Below, piece by piece: positions 18,081-27,649 of a stretch of DNA of 64,000 nt (its first letter is position 1; each line of letters opens with the position of its first letter). A program made the translations under genes and the position numbers. This stretch comes from Mycobacterium mantenii (GTDB lineage Bacteria; Actinomycetota; Actinomycetes; Mycobacteriales; Mycobacteriaceae), in assembly GCF_010731775.1 (NCBI RefSeq), contig NZ_AP022590.1, positions 1,302,001 through 1,366,000 on the forward strand, read 5' to 3'. Below the pieces are notes generated by a model. That model had not been told where the DNA came from, did not search any database, and saw only the letters and a list, made by a program, of their open reading frames with translations.

Positions 18081-19565
18081 ATGACCGTCGACCCCAGGAC
18101 CCCGGTGTTGATCGGCTATGGCCAGGTCAACCATCGCGACGAGATCGACCCCGGAACCCGGTCGGTGGAGCCGATGGATTTGATGGTGGCTGCGGCCGAG
18201 CGTGCAGCCGACGCCACCGTGATCGGGGCCGTGGATTCCGTCCGGGTCGTGAACATCCTGTCCGCCCACTATCGCGACCCGGGCCTGTTGCTCGGCGAGC
18301 GAATCGGTGCCTCCGATTTCGGCACGCTGTACAGCCCGGTCGGCGGCAACGTGCCGCAGTCGCTGGTCAACCAGGCCTGCCTGGACATCCAGCGGGGCCG
18401 GGCCAAAGTGGTGCTGCTGGCCGGCGCCGAAACCTGGCGCACCAGGCGGGGACTGCGGGCCAAGGGCGGCAAGCTGGTCTGGACCGAGCAGGACCCCTCG
18501 GTGCCGATGGCCGAAGTCAGCGGCGACGACGTGCCGATGGCCGGTGAGGCCGAAATCAGGATCTCCCTCGACCGGCCGGCCTACGTCTACCCGATGTTCG
18601 AGGAGGCGCTTCGGGTCGCGAACGGCGAGTCGATCGATGACCACCTCGACCGCATCGGAGCGCTGTGGGCCCGGTTCAACGCCGTGGCGGTCGACAACCC
18701 GCACGCCTGGATCCGCAAGCCGTCGAGCGCTGATGACATTCGCCGGGCGGGCCCGAACAACCGAATGATCAGTTGGCCGTACACCAAGCTGATGAACTCC
18801 AACAACATGGTCGACCAGGGCGCGGCGCTGGTCCTGACTTCGGTTGGGGAGGCGACGCGGCTGAAGATCCCGGCCGAGCGGTGGGTTTTCCCGCACGCGG
18901 GCACCGACGCGCACGACACACCATCCATTGCCGAGCGTCACGAACTGCACCGCTCGGCGGCGATCCGGATCGCCGGTGCGCGGGCGCTGGAACTGGCCGG
19001 CCTGGGCATCGACGACGTCGATTACGTCGATCTGTACTCGTGCTTTCCCTCCGCGGTCCAGGTGGCTGCCGCCGAGTTGGGGTTGAGCGTCGACGATCCC
19101 GTCCGCCCGCTGACGGTGACCGGCGGGCTGACATTCGCCGGCGGACCGTGGAGCAACTACGTAATGCATTCGATCGCCACCATGGCGGAGTTGCTGGTGG
19201 CGAATCCGGGCCGGCGCGGCCTGATCACCGCCAACGGCGGCTACCTGACCAAACACAGCTTCGGGGTGTACAGCACCGAGCCGCCGGCCGAATTCCGCTG
19301 GGAAGACTCGCAACCGGCCGTCGACCGGGAGCCGACGACGGACGCGGTGGTGGAGTGGGAAGGCGTCGGCACCGTCGAAGCCTGGACGACGCCGTTCGAC
19401 CGCGACGGCCAGCCGGAAAAGGCGTTTCTGGCCGTGCGTACGCCCGACGGGTCGCGCGCGCTTGCCGTGGTCACCGACCGCGCCGCGGCGCAGGCATCGG
19501 TGCGCGAAGATATCGGTGGCGCCAAGGTTGCCGTCGCCGCGGACGGCAGCGCGACGCTGCAATAG
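18081..19565 (+). CDS. Thiolase-like (SCP-x type) protein (Rv1867 homologue)
   Basis: A 494-residue thiolase-superfamily protein with an added C-terminal domain (about 390-494). The usual nucleophile context GGNCxxS reads GGNVPQSLVNQ near residues 88-98, so the catalytic Cys is replaced by Val. The C-terminal NGGYLTKHSFGVYS block keeps the family His. Degradative or condensing activity is therefore doubtful; it could be an acyl-CoA binding or carrier partner. The ATG at 18081 gives the same length as Rv1867. An open extension 39 codons upstream lacks family similarity. Confidence 0.85.
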   Translation: MTVDPRTPVLIGYGQVNHRDEIDPGTRSVEPMDLMVAAAERAADATVIGAVDSVRVVNILSAHYRDPGLLLGERIGASDFGTLYSPVGGNVPQSLVNQACLDIQRGRAKVVLLAGAETWRTRRGLRAKGGKLVWTEQDPSVPMAEVSGDDVPMAGEAEIRISLDRPAYVYPMFEEALRVANGESIDDHLDRIGALWARFNAVAVDNPHAWIRKPSSADDIRRAGPNNRMISWPYTKLMNSNNMVDQGAALVLTSVGEATRLKIPAERWVFPHAGTDAHDTPSIAERHELHRSAAIRIAGARALELAGLGIDDVDYVDLYSCFPSAVQVAAAELGLSVDDPVRPLTVTGGLTFAGGPWSNYVMHSIATMAELLVANPGRRGLITANGGYLTKHSFGVYSTEPPAEFRWEDSQPAVDREPTTDAVVEWEGVGTVEAWTTPFDRDGQPEKAFLAVRTPDGSRALAVVTDRAAAQASVREDIGGAKVAVAADGSATLQ

Positions 19566-19678
19566 CCGCGGCCGGCGGCGTCGCAGCAGGTCGCCGGGCC
19601 TTAAGCGGGCAAACGGTCGCGTAGCCCAGGTCCGCTTGCCTATTGTTGAGTGCTGAGGGTTGGGGGAGGTGAGCCCAG

Positions 19679-21805
19679 GTGCACATCCTGGTTACCGACG
19701 CCACCGGCGCACTCGGGCGCCTGGTCGCTGGGCAGCTCATCGCTGCTGGGCACACAGTCACGGGGATTGCTGAGCTCCCGCATCCGTGCCTCGACCGCAA
19801 CGTCGACTTTGTTTGCGTATCGCTGAACGACCGGGTGCTGCGGGAACTGACCGACGAAGCCGATGCGGTGATCCACCTGGCCCCCATCGACCCGTCCGCC
19901 CCCGGCAGCGCGGACATGGAAGGCCTTGCCCGGGTGACCGACGCGGCCGCCCGCGCCGGTTGCCGGCTGCTGTTCGTGTCGCAGGCCGCCGGCCGGGCCG
20001 AGCTCTATCGACCGGCCGAAGACCTGGTGTCCTCGAGTTGGGGGCCCAGCGTGGTCGTCCGGATCGCACCACCGGTCGGTCGCCAGCTTGACTGGATGGT
20101 GTGCCGTACCGTCGCCACCCTGGTGCGCGCCAAGGTTTCGGCTCAGCCCATGCGGGTGCTGCATCTCGACGATCTGATGCGCTTTTTGGTGTTGGCGCTG
20201 AACACCGACCGCACGGGTGTCGTGGACCTCGCCAGCCCGGACACCATCAACCTGATCACCGCGTGGCGGATGTTGCGAGCCACCGACCCGCGGTTCCGGC
20301 TGCACCGGGTGCGCAGCTGGTCGCAGCTCATCCCTGAGATGAATCTCACTGCGGCACAAGAGGATTGGTCCTTCAACTTCGGCTGGCACGCGCTTGACGC
20401 GGTCGGCGACACCGCTCGTGGACTGGTTGGCCGCCGAATCGACACCGCAGGCGCGATCAACCACGGCGGACGGCTCGCCTTGCCGGTCGAGGTGCTGCCA
20501 CACGGCCGGCGGGCGGCGAACGGCGCGCACAGCGCCGCGCCCGAAGGCATCGAGGGCGAATTCGACGACCAGATCGATCCGCGGTTCCCGGTCTTCAGCG
20601 GCTCCGCCCTCAACGAGGCACTGCCCGGACCGCTCACCCCGATAACGCTGGACGTGCAACTGAGCGGACTGCGCACTGCCAGCCGCGTGTTGGGCCAGCT
20701 GCTCGCGCTCGGCGGCGCGGTCGACGAGGAATGGGGCAGCAGGGCCATCGCGGTGTTCGGCCATCGTCCCTACGTCGGGGTTTCGGTCAACATGGTGGCC
20801 GCCGCCCAGCTGCCCGGTTGGGACCAGGACGCCCTCGTCCGCAACGCCCTGGTCGGCCAGCCCCACATCGGGGATCCGCTGCCGCTCGGCGAGCCGGCCC
20901 TGGCGGGCGGGCCGCTCGGCTCTGTCGCCAAGGCGGTTGCCACGGGACGGTCGGTGGCCCTGCTGCGCCATCTGCGGGCCGACACCCGGGCCTACGGTGC
21001 CGCCGCTATCGCGGAGCACCTCGACGCGAGCCAGCTGGCATTGCTGCCGGAGGCCGCACTGGAAGTCCGGCTCCGGCTGTTACGCGACCGCATACATCAG
21101 GGGTGGATCCTCAACGCGCTCTGGCTGATCGACGCCGGCGTCAGCGCCGCGGCCCCGGTGCGCGGCCACGCCGGCCGCAGCGTGGCCGGGGTGGGCATGA
21201 TCGCCGACAGCGACCTCGTCGCCGCGGAGATCGCCGAGTTGGCGGCGGCGCTGCGCGCCGACCCGCCGTTGTGCGCCCTGGCCGAGGAGGGCAACCTCGC
21301 CAGCATTCGCGCGTTGTCGCCGGACACCGCGGCCGCCGTGGATGCCGCCGTGGCGCGAATCGGGCATCGAGGCCCGGGGGAGGCGGAGCTGGCCAGCACG
21401 ACATTCGCCGACGACCCGACCATGTTGCTGACCGCGGGCGCAGCCGCCTCGGCACAATCCACCCTGCCGGTGACGACGAACGATCGGTCCGCCGCCAACG
21501 CCCGCGGGTCGCGGGAGCTTGCCTACGACAGCACGATGCGGTTCACGCATGAGCTTCGGATGACGTTGCGCGCCTTGGGTTCTCTGCGATTGGAGGCGGA
21601 CCTGATCGACGACGTCGACGACATGTACTACTTGACCTGCAACGAACTGGTCACCCTTCCGGGCGATGCGCGGCTGCGGATCAAACGGCGGCGCACCGAA
21701 CGGGAGCGGTTGCAGGTGCAATGCCCGCCCGACGTCATCGACGGCACATGGGCTCCGGTCCGGCGCAGCGCTGATGACTCCGACACCCAGCGCACCGCCG
21801 GCTGA
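19679..21805 (+). CDS. Fusion of an NAD-dependent epimerase-like domain and a PEP-utiliser-like helical domain (Rv1868 homologue)
   Basis: A 708-residue protein. Residues 1-about 220 form an extended-SDR domain starting ILVTDATGALGRLV with VIHLAP near 61. Residues about 300-650 resemble the helical, non-catalytic part of PEP-utilising enzymes such as rifampin phosphotransferase, including the hallmark GHRGPGEAELASTTFADDP near 561-579. The mobile His phosphocarrier domain is not seen. No function can be assigned. A GTG start at 19679 follows a strong GGGGGAGGTGAG ribosome site. It ends 3 nt from the convergent reductase gene. Confidence 0.8.
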   Translation: MHILVTDATGALGRLVAGQLIAAGHTVTGIAELPHPCLDRNVDFVCVSLNDRVLRELTDEADAVIHLAPIDPSAPGSADMEGLARVTDAAARAGCRLLFVSQAAGRAELYRPAEDLVSSSWGPSVVVRIAPPVGRQLDWMVCRTVATLVRAKVSAQPMRVLHLDDLMRFLVLALNTDRTGVVDLASPDTINLITAWRMLRATDPRFRLHRVRSWSQLIPEMNLTAAQEDWSFNFGWHALDAVGDTARGLVGRRIDTAGAINHGGRLALPVEVLPHGRRAANGAHSAAPEGIEGEFDDQIDPRFPVFSGSALNEALPGPLTPITLDVQLSGLRTASRVLGQLLALGGAVDEEWGSRAIAVFGHRPYVGVSVNMVAAAQLPGWDQDALVRNALVGQPHIGDPLPLGEPALAGGPLGSVAKAVATGRSVALLRHLRADTRAYGAAAIAEHLDASQLALLPEAALEVRLRLLRDRIHQGWILNALWLIDAGVSAAAPVRGHAGRSVAGVGMIADSDLVAAEIAELAAALRADPPLCALAEEGNLASIRALSPDTAAAVDAAVARIGHRGPGEAELASTTFADDPTMLLTAGAAASAQSTLPVTTNDRSAANARGSRELAYDSTMRFTHELRMTLRALGSLRLEADLIDDVDDMYYLTCNELVTLPGDARLRIKRRRTERERLQVQCPPDVIDGTWAPVRRSADDSDTQRTAG

Positions 21806-21808
21806 CGA

Positions 21809-23050
21809 TCACCCGCGCAGATCGGCCAGCGGTGACTGTGGATCGCCCAGCTTGTCGACGTCGACCGGGGCCCGGGACCGGATCAGTGTTTTGACGTCGT
21901 CGAGCACATCCCAGACATTGACGTTCATGCCGGCCAGCACCCGGTCATCGCCGTCGAGCCAGAACGCGACGAATTCGCGGCCGGCGACATCGCCGCGGAA
22001 CACCACGCGCGCGAAGCCGGCCGCGTGCCCGGCGTATTCCATGCCAAGGTCGTATTGGTCGGTGAAGAAATAGGGAAGCTCGGCGTATTCGCCTGGCCTG
22101 CCGAGCATCCCCGCCACCGCGACCGCGGGTTGCTTGAGCGCATTGGCCCAGTGCTCGGTGCGGATCCGGGTGCCGAAGAGCGGGTGTTCGGCCGCGGCGA
22201 TGTCGCCGACGGCATAGATGTCGGGGTCGCTGGTGCGCAACGAGGCATCGACCAGCACACCGCCCTCACCCATGGACAGCCCGGCCTGTTCGGCGAGTTC
22301 GGTGTTCGGCTTGGCGCCGACGGCCACCAGCACGGCGTCGGCCGCGATCGTCGCCCCGTCGCGGGTCCGCAAACCGGTGGCAGAACCGTGCGCTCCGTCG
22401 GCCCGGGTGATCTCCTCGACCTGTGTCTCGAGCCGCAAATCCACCCCGTGCTCGCGATGCAAGGTGGCGAACACTTCGCCGACGGTTTCTCCCAGGGCCG
22501 CCATCAGCGGTTGTTCGGCCGCCTCGACCACAGTGACGTCGACGCCGCGCTGACGGGCGCCGGCGGCCACTTCCAGCCCGATCCAGCCGGCGCCCACGAC
22601 GGCCAACGAAGTACCTTCGCTCAGAGCGGAATTCAGTGCCACCGCGTCTTCATAGGTGCGCAGATAATGCACCCCGCCGGAGTCCGAGCCCGGTATCGGC
22701 GGGCGCCGCGCGGCCGAGCCGGTCGCCAGCAGCAGCTTGTCGTAACCGACGGTGGTGCCGTCGGACAGTCCCACCGTGTGGCCCGCGGAGTCCAGGGCGG
22801 ACGCCCTCGTGTTGATCCGCAAGTCGACCTCGTTGTCCCGGTACCAGTCGGCGTTCTGCACGGTGAAATCGGCCAGCGACTTCTTCCCGGCCAGATACTC
22901 CTTCGACAGTGGGGGCCGCTCGTAGGGCAGCTGCTGCTCGTCGGCGAACACCGTGATGTGCCCATCGAAGTTGTTGTCTCGCAATGCTTCTACGGCTTTG
23001 GCTGCCGCGAGCCCGCCGCCGACGATGACGAAGCTGGTCGAGTCGGCCAT
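21809..23050 (-). CDS. FAD-dependent ferredoxin/rubredoxin-type reductase (Rv1869c homologue)
   Basis: A 413-residue pyridine-nucleotide disulphide oxidoreductase-fold flavoprotein that passes electrons from NAD(P)H to a ferredoxin-like partner. FAD motif VGGGLAAAKAVEAL at residues 10-23, ERPPLSKEYL near 44-53, NAD motif VGAGWIGLEVA near 152-162 and the second FAD contact YAVGDIA near 275 are all present. No partner ferredoxin or oxygenase is adjacent, so the electron acceptor is unknown. It starts with ATG at 23050. Confidence 0.92.
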   Translation of the reverse strand: MADSTSFVIVGGGLAAAKAVEALRDNNFDGHITVFADEQQLPYERPPLSKEYLAGKKSLADFTVQNADWYRDNEVDLRINTRASALDSAGHTVGLSDGTTVGYDKLLLATGSAARRPPIPGSDSGGVHYLRTYEDAVALNSALSEGTSLAVVGAGWIGLEVAAGARQRGVDVTVVEAAEQPLMAALGETVGEVFATLHREHGVDLRLETQVEEITRADGAHGSATGLRTRDGATIAADAVLVAVGAKPNTELAEQAGLSMGEGGVLVDASLRTSDPDIYAVGDIAAAEHPLFGTRIRTEHWANALKQPAVAVAGMLGRPGEYAELPYFFTDQYDLGMEYAGHAAGFARVVFRGDVAGREFVAFWLDGDDRVLAGMNVNVWDVLDDVKTLIRSRAPVDVDKLGDPQSPLADLRG

Positions 23051-23098
23051 GATGGGCGCCCCCGTTCTTTCGAAGAATTCCAGCCTACTCGTGAGCGC

Positions 23099-23824
23099 CT
23101 AACTCAAAAGCTCGCGCAATGCCAGCGCATTACGGACCGCATGGCCACCCAGGTCGTTGTTGAAATACATCCACACGTCCCTCCCGTCGCGGGCCCACTC
23201 GGCGATGCGATCGGCCCAGCGCCGTAAGTCGTCGTCGGAATAGGAACCGGCGTAGTTCGCTTCGGGATCCGGGCCGTGCATCCGGATGTACACGAAGTCG
23301 GTCGTCGCCCGGGGTATGCACTCCAGCCCCAGGCCGCTCATCACCACATAGGCGGCGCGGTGGCGTTCCAGCAATTCGAACACGGCGGGGTCATTCCAGG
23401 ACGGGTGACGCAATTCGACGGCCACCCGGATCGCCCCGGGCATCAGCGCCAGGAACGAATCCAGGCGCGCATCGTCGCGCTGCTGGCCGGGATGCAATTG
23501 CACCAGTAGTACGCCGTGCCGATCACCCAGCAGACGCCAACAACGTTCGAACCGCTCGATCCACGGCTCGGGCGAGGCCAGCCGACGGTAGTGCGTCAAT
23601 CCGCGATGCGCCTTGACCGACATGGTGAAACCCTCCGGCAACTGCCGGCGCCAACCCGTGAAGGTCGAATCCTGCGGCCACCGGTAAAAACTCCCATTCA
23701 GTTCGACGGTGTCGAACACCTCGACGTAGCGGGCGAGCCGGCGCCCCGACGGCGTTCCGGCCGGGTACAGCACATTGACCCAGTGGTTGTACGACCACCC
23801 CGAGGTGCCGATGCGTATGGTCAC
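23099..23824 (-). CDS. DUF72 (YecE-like) protein
   Basis: A 241-residue TIM-barrel-like DUF72 protein. The family hallmarks IRIGTSGWSY at the N-terminus, FDTVELNGSFYRWP near residue 37, and YIRMHGPD and MYFNNDLGGHA towards the C-terminus are conserved. Biochemical function is unknown. The downstream endonuclease III-like gene ends 7 nt before its start, so these may be co-transcribed as part of a string of small genes. Confidence 0.88.
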   Translation of the reverse strand: MTIRIGTSGWSYNHWVNVLYPAGTPSGRRLARYVEVFDTVELNGSFYRWPQDSTFTGWRRQLPEGFTMSVKAHRGLTHYRRLASPEPWIERFERCWRLLGDRHGVLLVQLHPGQQRDDARLDSFLALMPGAIRVAVELRHPSWNDPAVFELLERHRAAYVVMSGLGLECIPRATTDFVYIRMHGPDPEANYAGSYSDDDLRRWADRIAEWARDGRDVWMYFNNDLGGHAVRNALALRELLS

Positions 23825-23831
23825 GACTCGC

Positions 23832-24458
23832 TCAGCCGGTCACCCGCTGCCGCACATCGTCGTCCAGCGACGCCCTGACCAGGGCGGCGGCCAGCCGCGC
23901 ATTATCCTGCGGCGCAAGTGATCCCAGCTTCGCCGGATCGGCGGGCAAACCAAGTTTCCTGGCGGTTCCGATGGTTCGGTCGTCGAAGTACGGACGCACC
24001 CAGGTCCACACGTCTTGGACTTCGCGCAGGTAGATGTCGGCACCGGTATCGCCGATTCCGTTGAACGCCTTCAGCATCCGTTTAGCCGCGCCCACGTCAT
24101 GCCCACAGCGCTCGGCCAATTGGCGCAGATCGCCGGAGTACTCGTCACGAACGCGGTCGGCCATATCGGCGAGCCGGGTCGCCGAGCTTTCGTCGTAGCG
24201 CACGTAGTGCGCTCGCCCGAACGCTTCGATCATGGTCTTCCGGTCCGCCGCCTGCACGGCTTTCGGTGTCCGCAGGCCCGCTTTGAACAGTTCCCGCGCG
24301 GCGGCCATGGCGATGTCGGCGTCGATCGGCTTGCTGGCGAGCATGCACAGCACCAGGAGCTGAAACAGCGGCATCGGCTTGTCGCTCATCGTGATGTGTG
24401 CCTGCGCCGCATAGGTCCTACCGGCGACGTCGAGCAGTCGTCGCACCTGCTTGTCCAT
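23832..24458 (-). CDS. Endonuclease III-like helix-hairpin-helix protein (Rv1870c homologue)
   Basis: A 208-residue protein with a HhH-GPD-like helical fold; the hairpin reads MLKAFNGIGDTGADIYL near residues 138-154. In active Endo III/Nth the hairpin carries a catalytic Lys and is followed by a VDTH Asp; here neither is recognisable (GDTGAD, VWTWVRPYFDD), and there is no C-terminal 4Fe-4S Cys cluster. DNA binding is plausible, glycosylase activity is doubtful. The ATG at 24458 (MDKQVRRLL) matches the M. tuberculosis start. Confidence 0.75.
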   Translation of the reverse strand: MDKQVRRLLDVAGRTYAAQAHITMSDKPMPLFQLLVLCMLASKPIDADIAMAAARELFKAGLRTPKAVQAADRKTMIEAFGRAHYVRYDESSATRLADMADRVRDEYSGDLRQLAERCGHDVGAAKRMLKAFNGIGDTGADIYLREVQDVWTWVRPYFDDRTIGTARKLGLPADPAKLGSLAPQDNARLAAALVRASLDDDVRQRVTG

Positions 24459-24499
24459 AGGCAATCGCGTACCCCAGCCCTGCGCGAGCAAACCGCACG

Positions 24500-24832
24500 C
24501 TATTTGGGTGGCAGGCCTCGCGCGTCACCCACGCCGTGGGTGACCCAACCCTTCAACTGTCGTTCGGTTCGCAGGCCGGTGTCGTCAACCCGTAGCCAGC
24601 CGCGAACATCTCGGCCACCCATCACCATGGGGTGGACGTGCGCGCGCCGCAGCATCGTGTCGAGATCGTCCGGCGCCACCCGCACCAGCAGCCCGCCCTG
24701 GCCGCTGACGGCCACCGACATGTTGCCGTTGATCAGAAACGCCAGACCGCCGAACATGCGTTTCTCCTCGAGACCCGGCTCAGCGCCGAGGAGTTCGCGG
24801 ATCCGGTTGGCTAGATCCTCGTCGTAGGCCAT
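24500..24832 (-). CDS. TfoX N-terminal domain protein
   Basis: A 110-residue protein of the TfoX/Sxy N-terminal domain family. The family pattern KRMFGGLAFLINGNM near residues 24-38 and LLVRV near 48 is clear. The competence regulator TfoX of gamma-proteobacteria has a second domain, absent here. The role in mycobacteria is unknown. Its 3' end is 41 nt from the next gene downstream; the upstream DUF385 gene ends 9 nt before its start. Confidence 0.85.
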   Translation of the reverse strand: MAYDEDLANRIRELLGAEPGLEEKRMFGGLAFLINGNMSVAVSGQGGLLVRVAPDDLDTMLRRAHVHPMVMGGRDVRGWLRVDDTGLRTERQLKGWVTHGVGDARGLPPK

Positions 24833-24841
24833 GAAAGGGCG

Positions 24842-25228
24842 TCAGTCCAGATCGACACGGACGGTCAGCAGGTCGCTGCCCATCAGCCGTACCACCGCGC
24901 TGTTCAGTCGCGGCAGCTTGCCCAGCCGTTGCACCGCGTCGTCGTCGGGCAGCAGATGGGCGGTCCCGTTTCGCCACTGCCCACCGACCCGCACCCGCAC
25001 GGCCGGATTGGCTTTGATGTTGCGGACGTAGTCCGAATGGTCACCGTGTTCGGAGACCATCCAGAACTGGTTGTCCACGACGCGCCCGCCCACCGCGGTG
25101 CGCCGCGGCTGTCCGCTCTTGCGTCCGGTGGTTTCCAGCCTGGTCGTTGGCAACTGACGACCCACCGGATTGACCAGCAGCCGCTGAACGCGATGGACTA
25201 TTTCCCGTTTGAGACTCACGGGCTCCAT
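24842..25228 (-). CDS. Ddn-like (DUF385) F420-dependent nitroreductase/quinone reductase family protein
   Basis: A 128-residue split-barrel protein of the deazaflavin-dependent nitroreductase family. The conserved pattern is LETTGRKSGQPRRTAV near residues 31-46, then WMVSEHGDHSDYVRNIKANPAVRV near 56 onwards (two blocks), which contact F420. Such enzymes reduce quinones or nitro compounds with F420H2. A GTG three codons downstream (25219), with GGAG ahead of it, is an alternative start. Confidence 0.85.
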   Translation of the reverse strand: MEPVSLKREIVHRVQRLLVNPVGRQLPTTRLETTGRKSGQPRRTAVGGRVVDNQFWMVSEHGDHSDYVRNIKANPAVRVRVGGQWRNGTAHLLPDDDAVQRLGKLPRLNSAVVRLMGSDLLTVRVDLD

Positions 25229-25295
25229 TCAACGCCAACGCCCAGCGACACACTAGCGTGACGCTGGGCGGCGAGCGTTATCCCAGCGTGGCGGG

Positions 25296-27635
25296 TTAGG
25301 CGGCCACCGTGGCGGCCTCGGGCGCCGGTTCCAGCGCCTGGGACACGATCTCGGCGACGTCGGTCATGGGCCGCACATCCAGCGCCTCGAGCACCTCGGC
25401 CGGCACGTCGTCGAGATCCGGCTCGTTGCGCGCGGGGATGAAAACAGTTGACAATCCTGCACGTTGGGCCGCCAACAGCTTCTGCTTGACGCCACCGATG
25501 GGCAGCACCCGGCCGTTCAGCGTGACCTCGCCGGTCATGCCGACGTCCGAGCGGACCTGACGTCCGGTCGCCATCGACACCAGCGCGGTCACCATGGTGA
25601 CCCCGGCCGACGGGCCGTCCTTGGGCACCGCACCGGCCGGCACGTGCACGTGGATGCGCCGGTCCAGCGCCGTGGGGTCTTTCTTAGTATCAATGCCCAG
25701 CTCAGCGGCGTGTGAGCGCACGTAGGACAGCGCGATCTGCGCCGACTCCTTCATCACGTCACCCAGCTGCCCGGTCAACTGCAGGCCCGGCTCGCCGTCG
25801 GTGGCGCCGGCCTCGATGTACAGCACGTCGCCGCCGAGACCTGTGACAGCCAGCCCGGTGGCCACGCCCGGCACCGCCGTGCGTTCCGCCGACTCCGGCA
25901 TGAACCGCGGACGGCCCAGGTAATCAACCAGATCCGGCTCGTCGATGGTCAGCTGCGCCGGATCCTCGGCCAGCTTGGTGGTCGCCTTGCGCAGCGCCTT
26001 GGCCAGCAGCCGTTCGAACTGCCGCACACCCGGCTCGCGGGTGTAGTCGGCGGCGATCTTGCGCAACGCGGCGTCGGTCACCGCGACCTCGTCCTCGGTC
26101 AGCGCCGCTCGCTCCCGCTGCCGGGGCAGCAGGTAGTCCCGGGCGATGGCGACCTTGTCGTCCTCGGCGTAGCCGTCGATCTGCACCAACTCCATCCGGT
26201 CCAGCAGGGCCGACGGGATGTTCTCGATGACGTTGGCGGTGGCCAGGAACACCACGTCGGACAGGTCCAGGTCCAGGTCCAGGTAGTGGTCGCGGAACGT
26301 GTGGTTCTGTGCGGGGTCGAGCACCTCGAGCAGCGCCGCGCTCGGGTCGCCGCGATAGTCGGAACCGACCTTGTCGATTTCGTCCAGTAGCACGACGGGA
26401 TTCATCGACCCCGCCTCGCCGATCGCGCGCACGATCCGGCCCGGCAACGCGCCCACGTAGGTGCGCCGATGCCCACGAATCTCGGCCTCGTCGCGCACGC
26501 CGCCCAGGGCGACGCGGACGAACTTGCGGCCCAACGCCCTGGCCACGCTCTCGCCCAGCGACGTCTTGCCGACGCCGGGGGGACCGGCCAGCACCATCAC
26601 CGCGCCGGAGCCGCGGCCGCCGACCACCTGCAGCCCACGCTGGGCACGACGCGCCCGCACGGCCAGGTATTCGACAATGCGGTCCTTGACGTCGTCCAGC
26701 CCGTGGTGGTCGGCGTCCAGGATTTCCCGCGCGGCCTTCAGGTCCGTCGAGTCCTCGCTCTTGACGTTCCAGGGCAGGTCGAGCACGGTGTCCAGCCAGG
26801 TTCGGATCCAGCCGCTTTCCGGGCTCTGGTCGCTGGAGCGTTCCAGCTTGCCGACCTCGCGCAGCGCGGCCTCGCGCACTTTTTCGGGCAGCTCGGCCGC
26901 CTCGACGCGGGCGCGGTAGGCCGTGTCTTCGGGACCATCCGGTCCCAACTCGCCCAGCTCCTTGCGGATGGCGGCGAGCTGTTGGCGCAGCAGGAATTCT
27001 TTCTGCGTCTTCTCCATGCCCTCGCGCACGTCTTCGGCGATCTTGTCGCTCACCTCGACCTCGGCGAGGTGCTCGCTGGTCCAATCGATCAGCACGCGCA
27101 GCCGTTCGGCGACGTCGACGGTCTCCAGCAGTTGCCGCTTCTGCGCGTTGGTCACATAGGACGCGTAGCCCGAGGTGTCCGCCAGGGCCGACGGATCGGT
27201 CAGCCTGTTGACGTAGTCGATGATCTCCCAGGCTTCTCGCCGTTGCAGCATGGCCAGCAGGAGCTTTTTGTACTCCACCGCGAGCGCCTTGATTTCGTCG
27301 GTCGTCTCGGCCTCGGGGACCTCGGTCACCTCGACCCACAGCGCAGCACCCGGCCCGGACGCTCCCGCCCCGATCTGCGCCCTGCGCTCACCGCGCACCA
27401 CCGCGGCCGTCCCGCCGCCGGCAATGCGTCCGACCTGCAGGATTTTTGCGATCACGCCGTGGGAGGGATACCGGTCCTCGAGCCGGGGGGCGATCAGCAG
27501 CTGCCCGGATTCGCTCGCCTGAGCGGCGTCGATCGCCGCGCGGGCGGCGTCGTCCAGCGCGATCGGCACCACCATTCCGGGCAACACGATGGTGTCAGTG
27601 ACAAACAGCACCGGCACCGACTTGGCTTCAGCCAT
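25296..27635 (-). CDS. lon: ATP-dependent protease Lon
   Basis: A 779-residue AAA+ serine protease that degrades damaged and regulatory proteins in the cytosol. An N-terminal substrate domain (LFVTDTIVLPGMVVPI) is followed by a coiled middle. Walker A GPPGVGKT lies near residue 349, Walker B VVLLDEIDK near 417. The protease domain has the catalytic Ser in PKDGPSAG near 676 and Lys in GGVKQKLLAA near 718. The ATG at 27635 has GGAGG 5 nt upstream. From general knowledge, M. tuberculosis lacks lon, while M. smegmatis has it. Confidence 0.96.
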   Translation of the reverse strand: MAEAKSVPVLFVTDTIVLPGMVVPIALDDAARAAIDAAQASESGQLLIAPRLEDRYPSHGVIAKILQVGRIAGGGTAAVVRGERRAQIGAGASGPGAALWVEVTEVPEAETTDEIKALAVEYKKLLLAMLQRREAWEIIDYVNRLTDPSALADTSGYASYVTNAQKRQLLETVDVAERLRVLIDWTSEHLAEVEVSDKIAEDVREGMEKTQKEFLLRQQLAAIRKELGELGPDGPEDTAYRARVEAAELPEKVREAALREVGKLERSSDQSPESGWIRTWLDTVLDLPWNVKSEDSTDLKAAREILDADHHGLDDVKDRIVEYLAVRARRAQRGLQVVGGRGSGAVMVLAGPPGVGKTSLGESVARALGRKFVRVALGGVRDEAEIRGHRRTYVGALPGRIVRAIGEAGSMNPVVLLDEIDKVGSDYRGDPSAALLEVLDPAQNHTFRDHYLDLDLDLSDVVFLATANVIENIPSALLDRMELVQIDGYAEDDKVAIARDYLLPRQRERAALTEDEVAVTDAALRKIAADYTREPGVRQFERLLAKALRKATTKLAEDPAQLTIDEPDLVDYLGRPRFMPESAERTAVPGVATGLAVTGLGGDVLYIEAGATDGEPGLQLTGQLGDVMKESAQIALSYVRSHAAELGIDTKKDPTALDRRIHVHVPAGAVPKDGPSAGVTMVTALVSMATGRQVRSDVGMTGEVTLNGRVLPIGGVKQKLLAAQRAGLSTVFIPARNEPDLDDVPAEVLEALDVRPMTDVAEIVSQALEPAPEAATVAA

Positions 27636-27649
27636 CAAATCCTCCAAAA

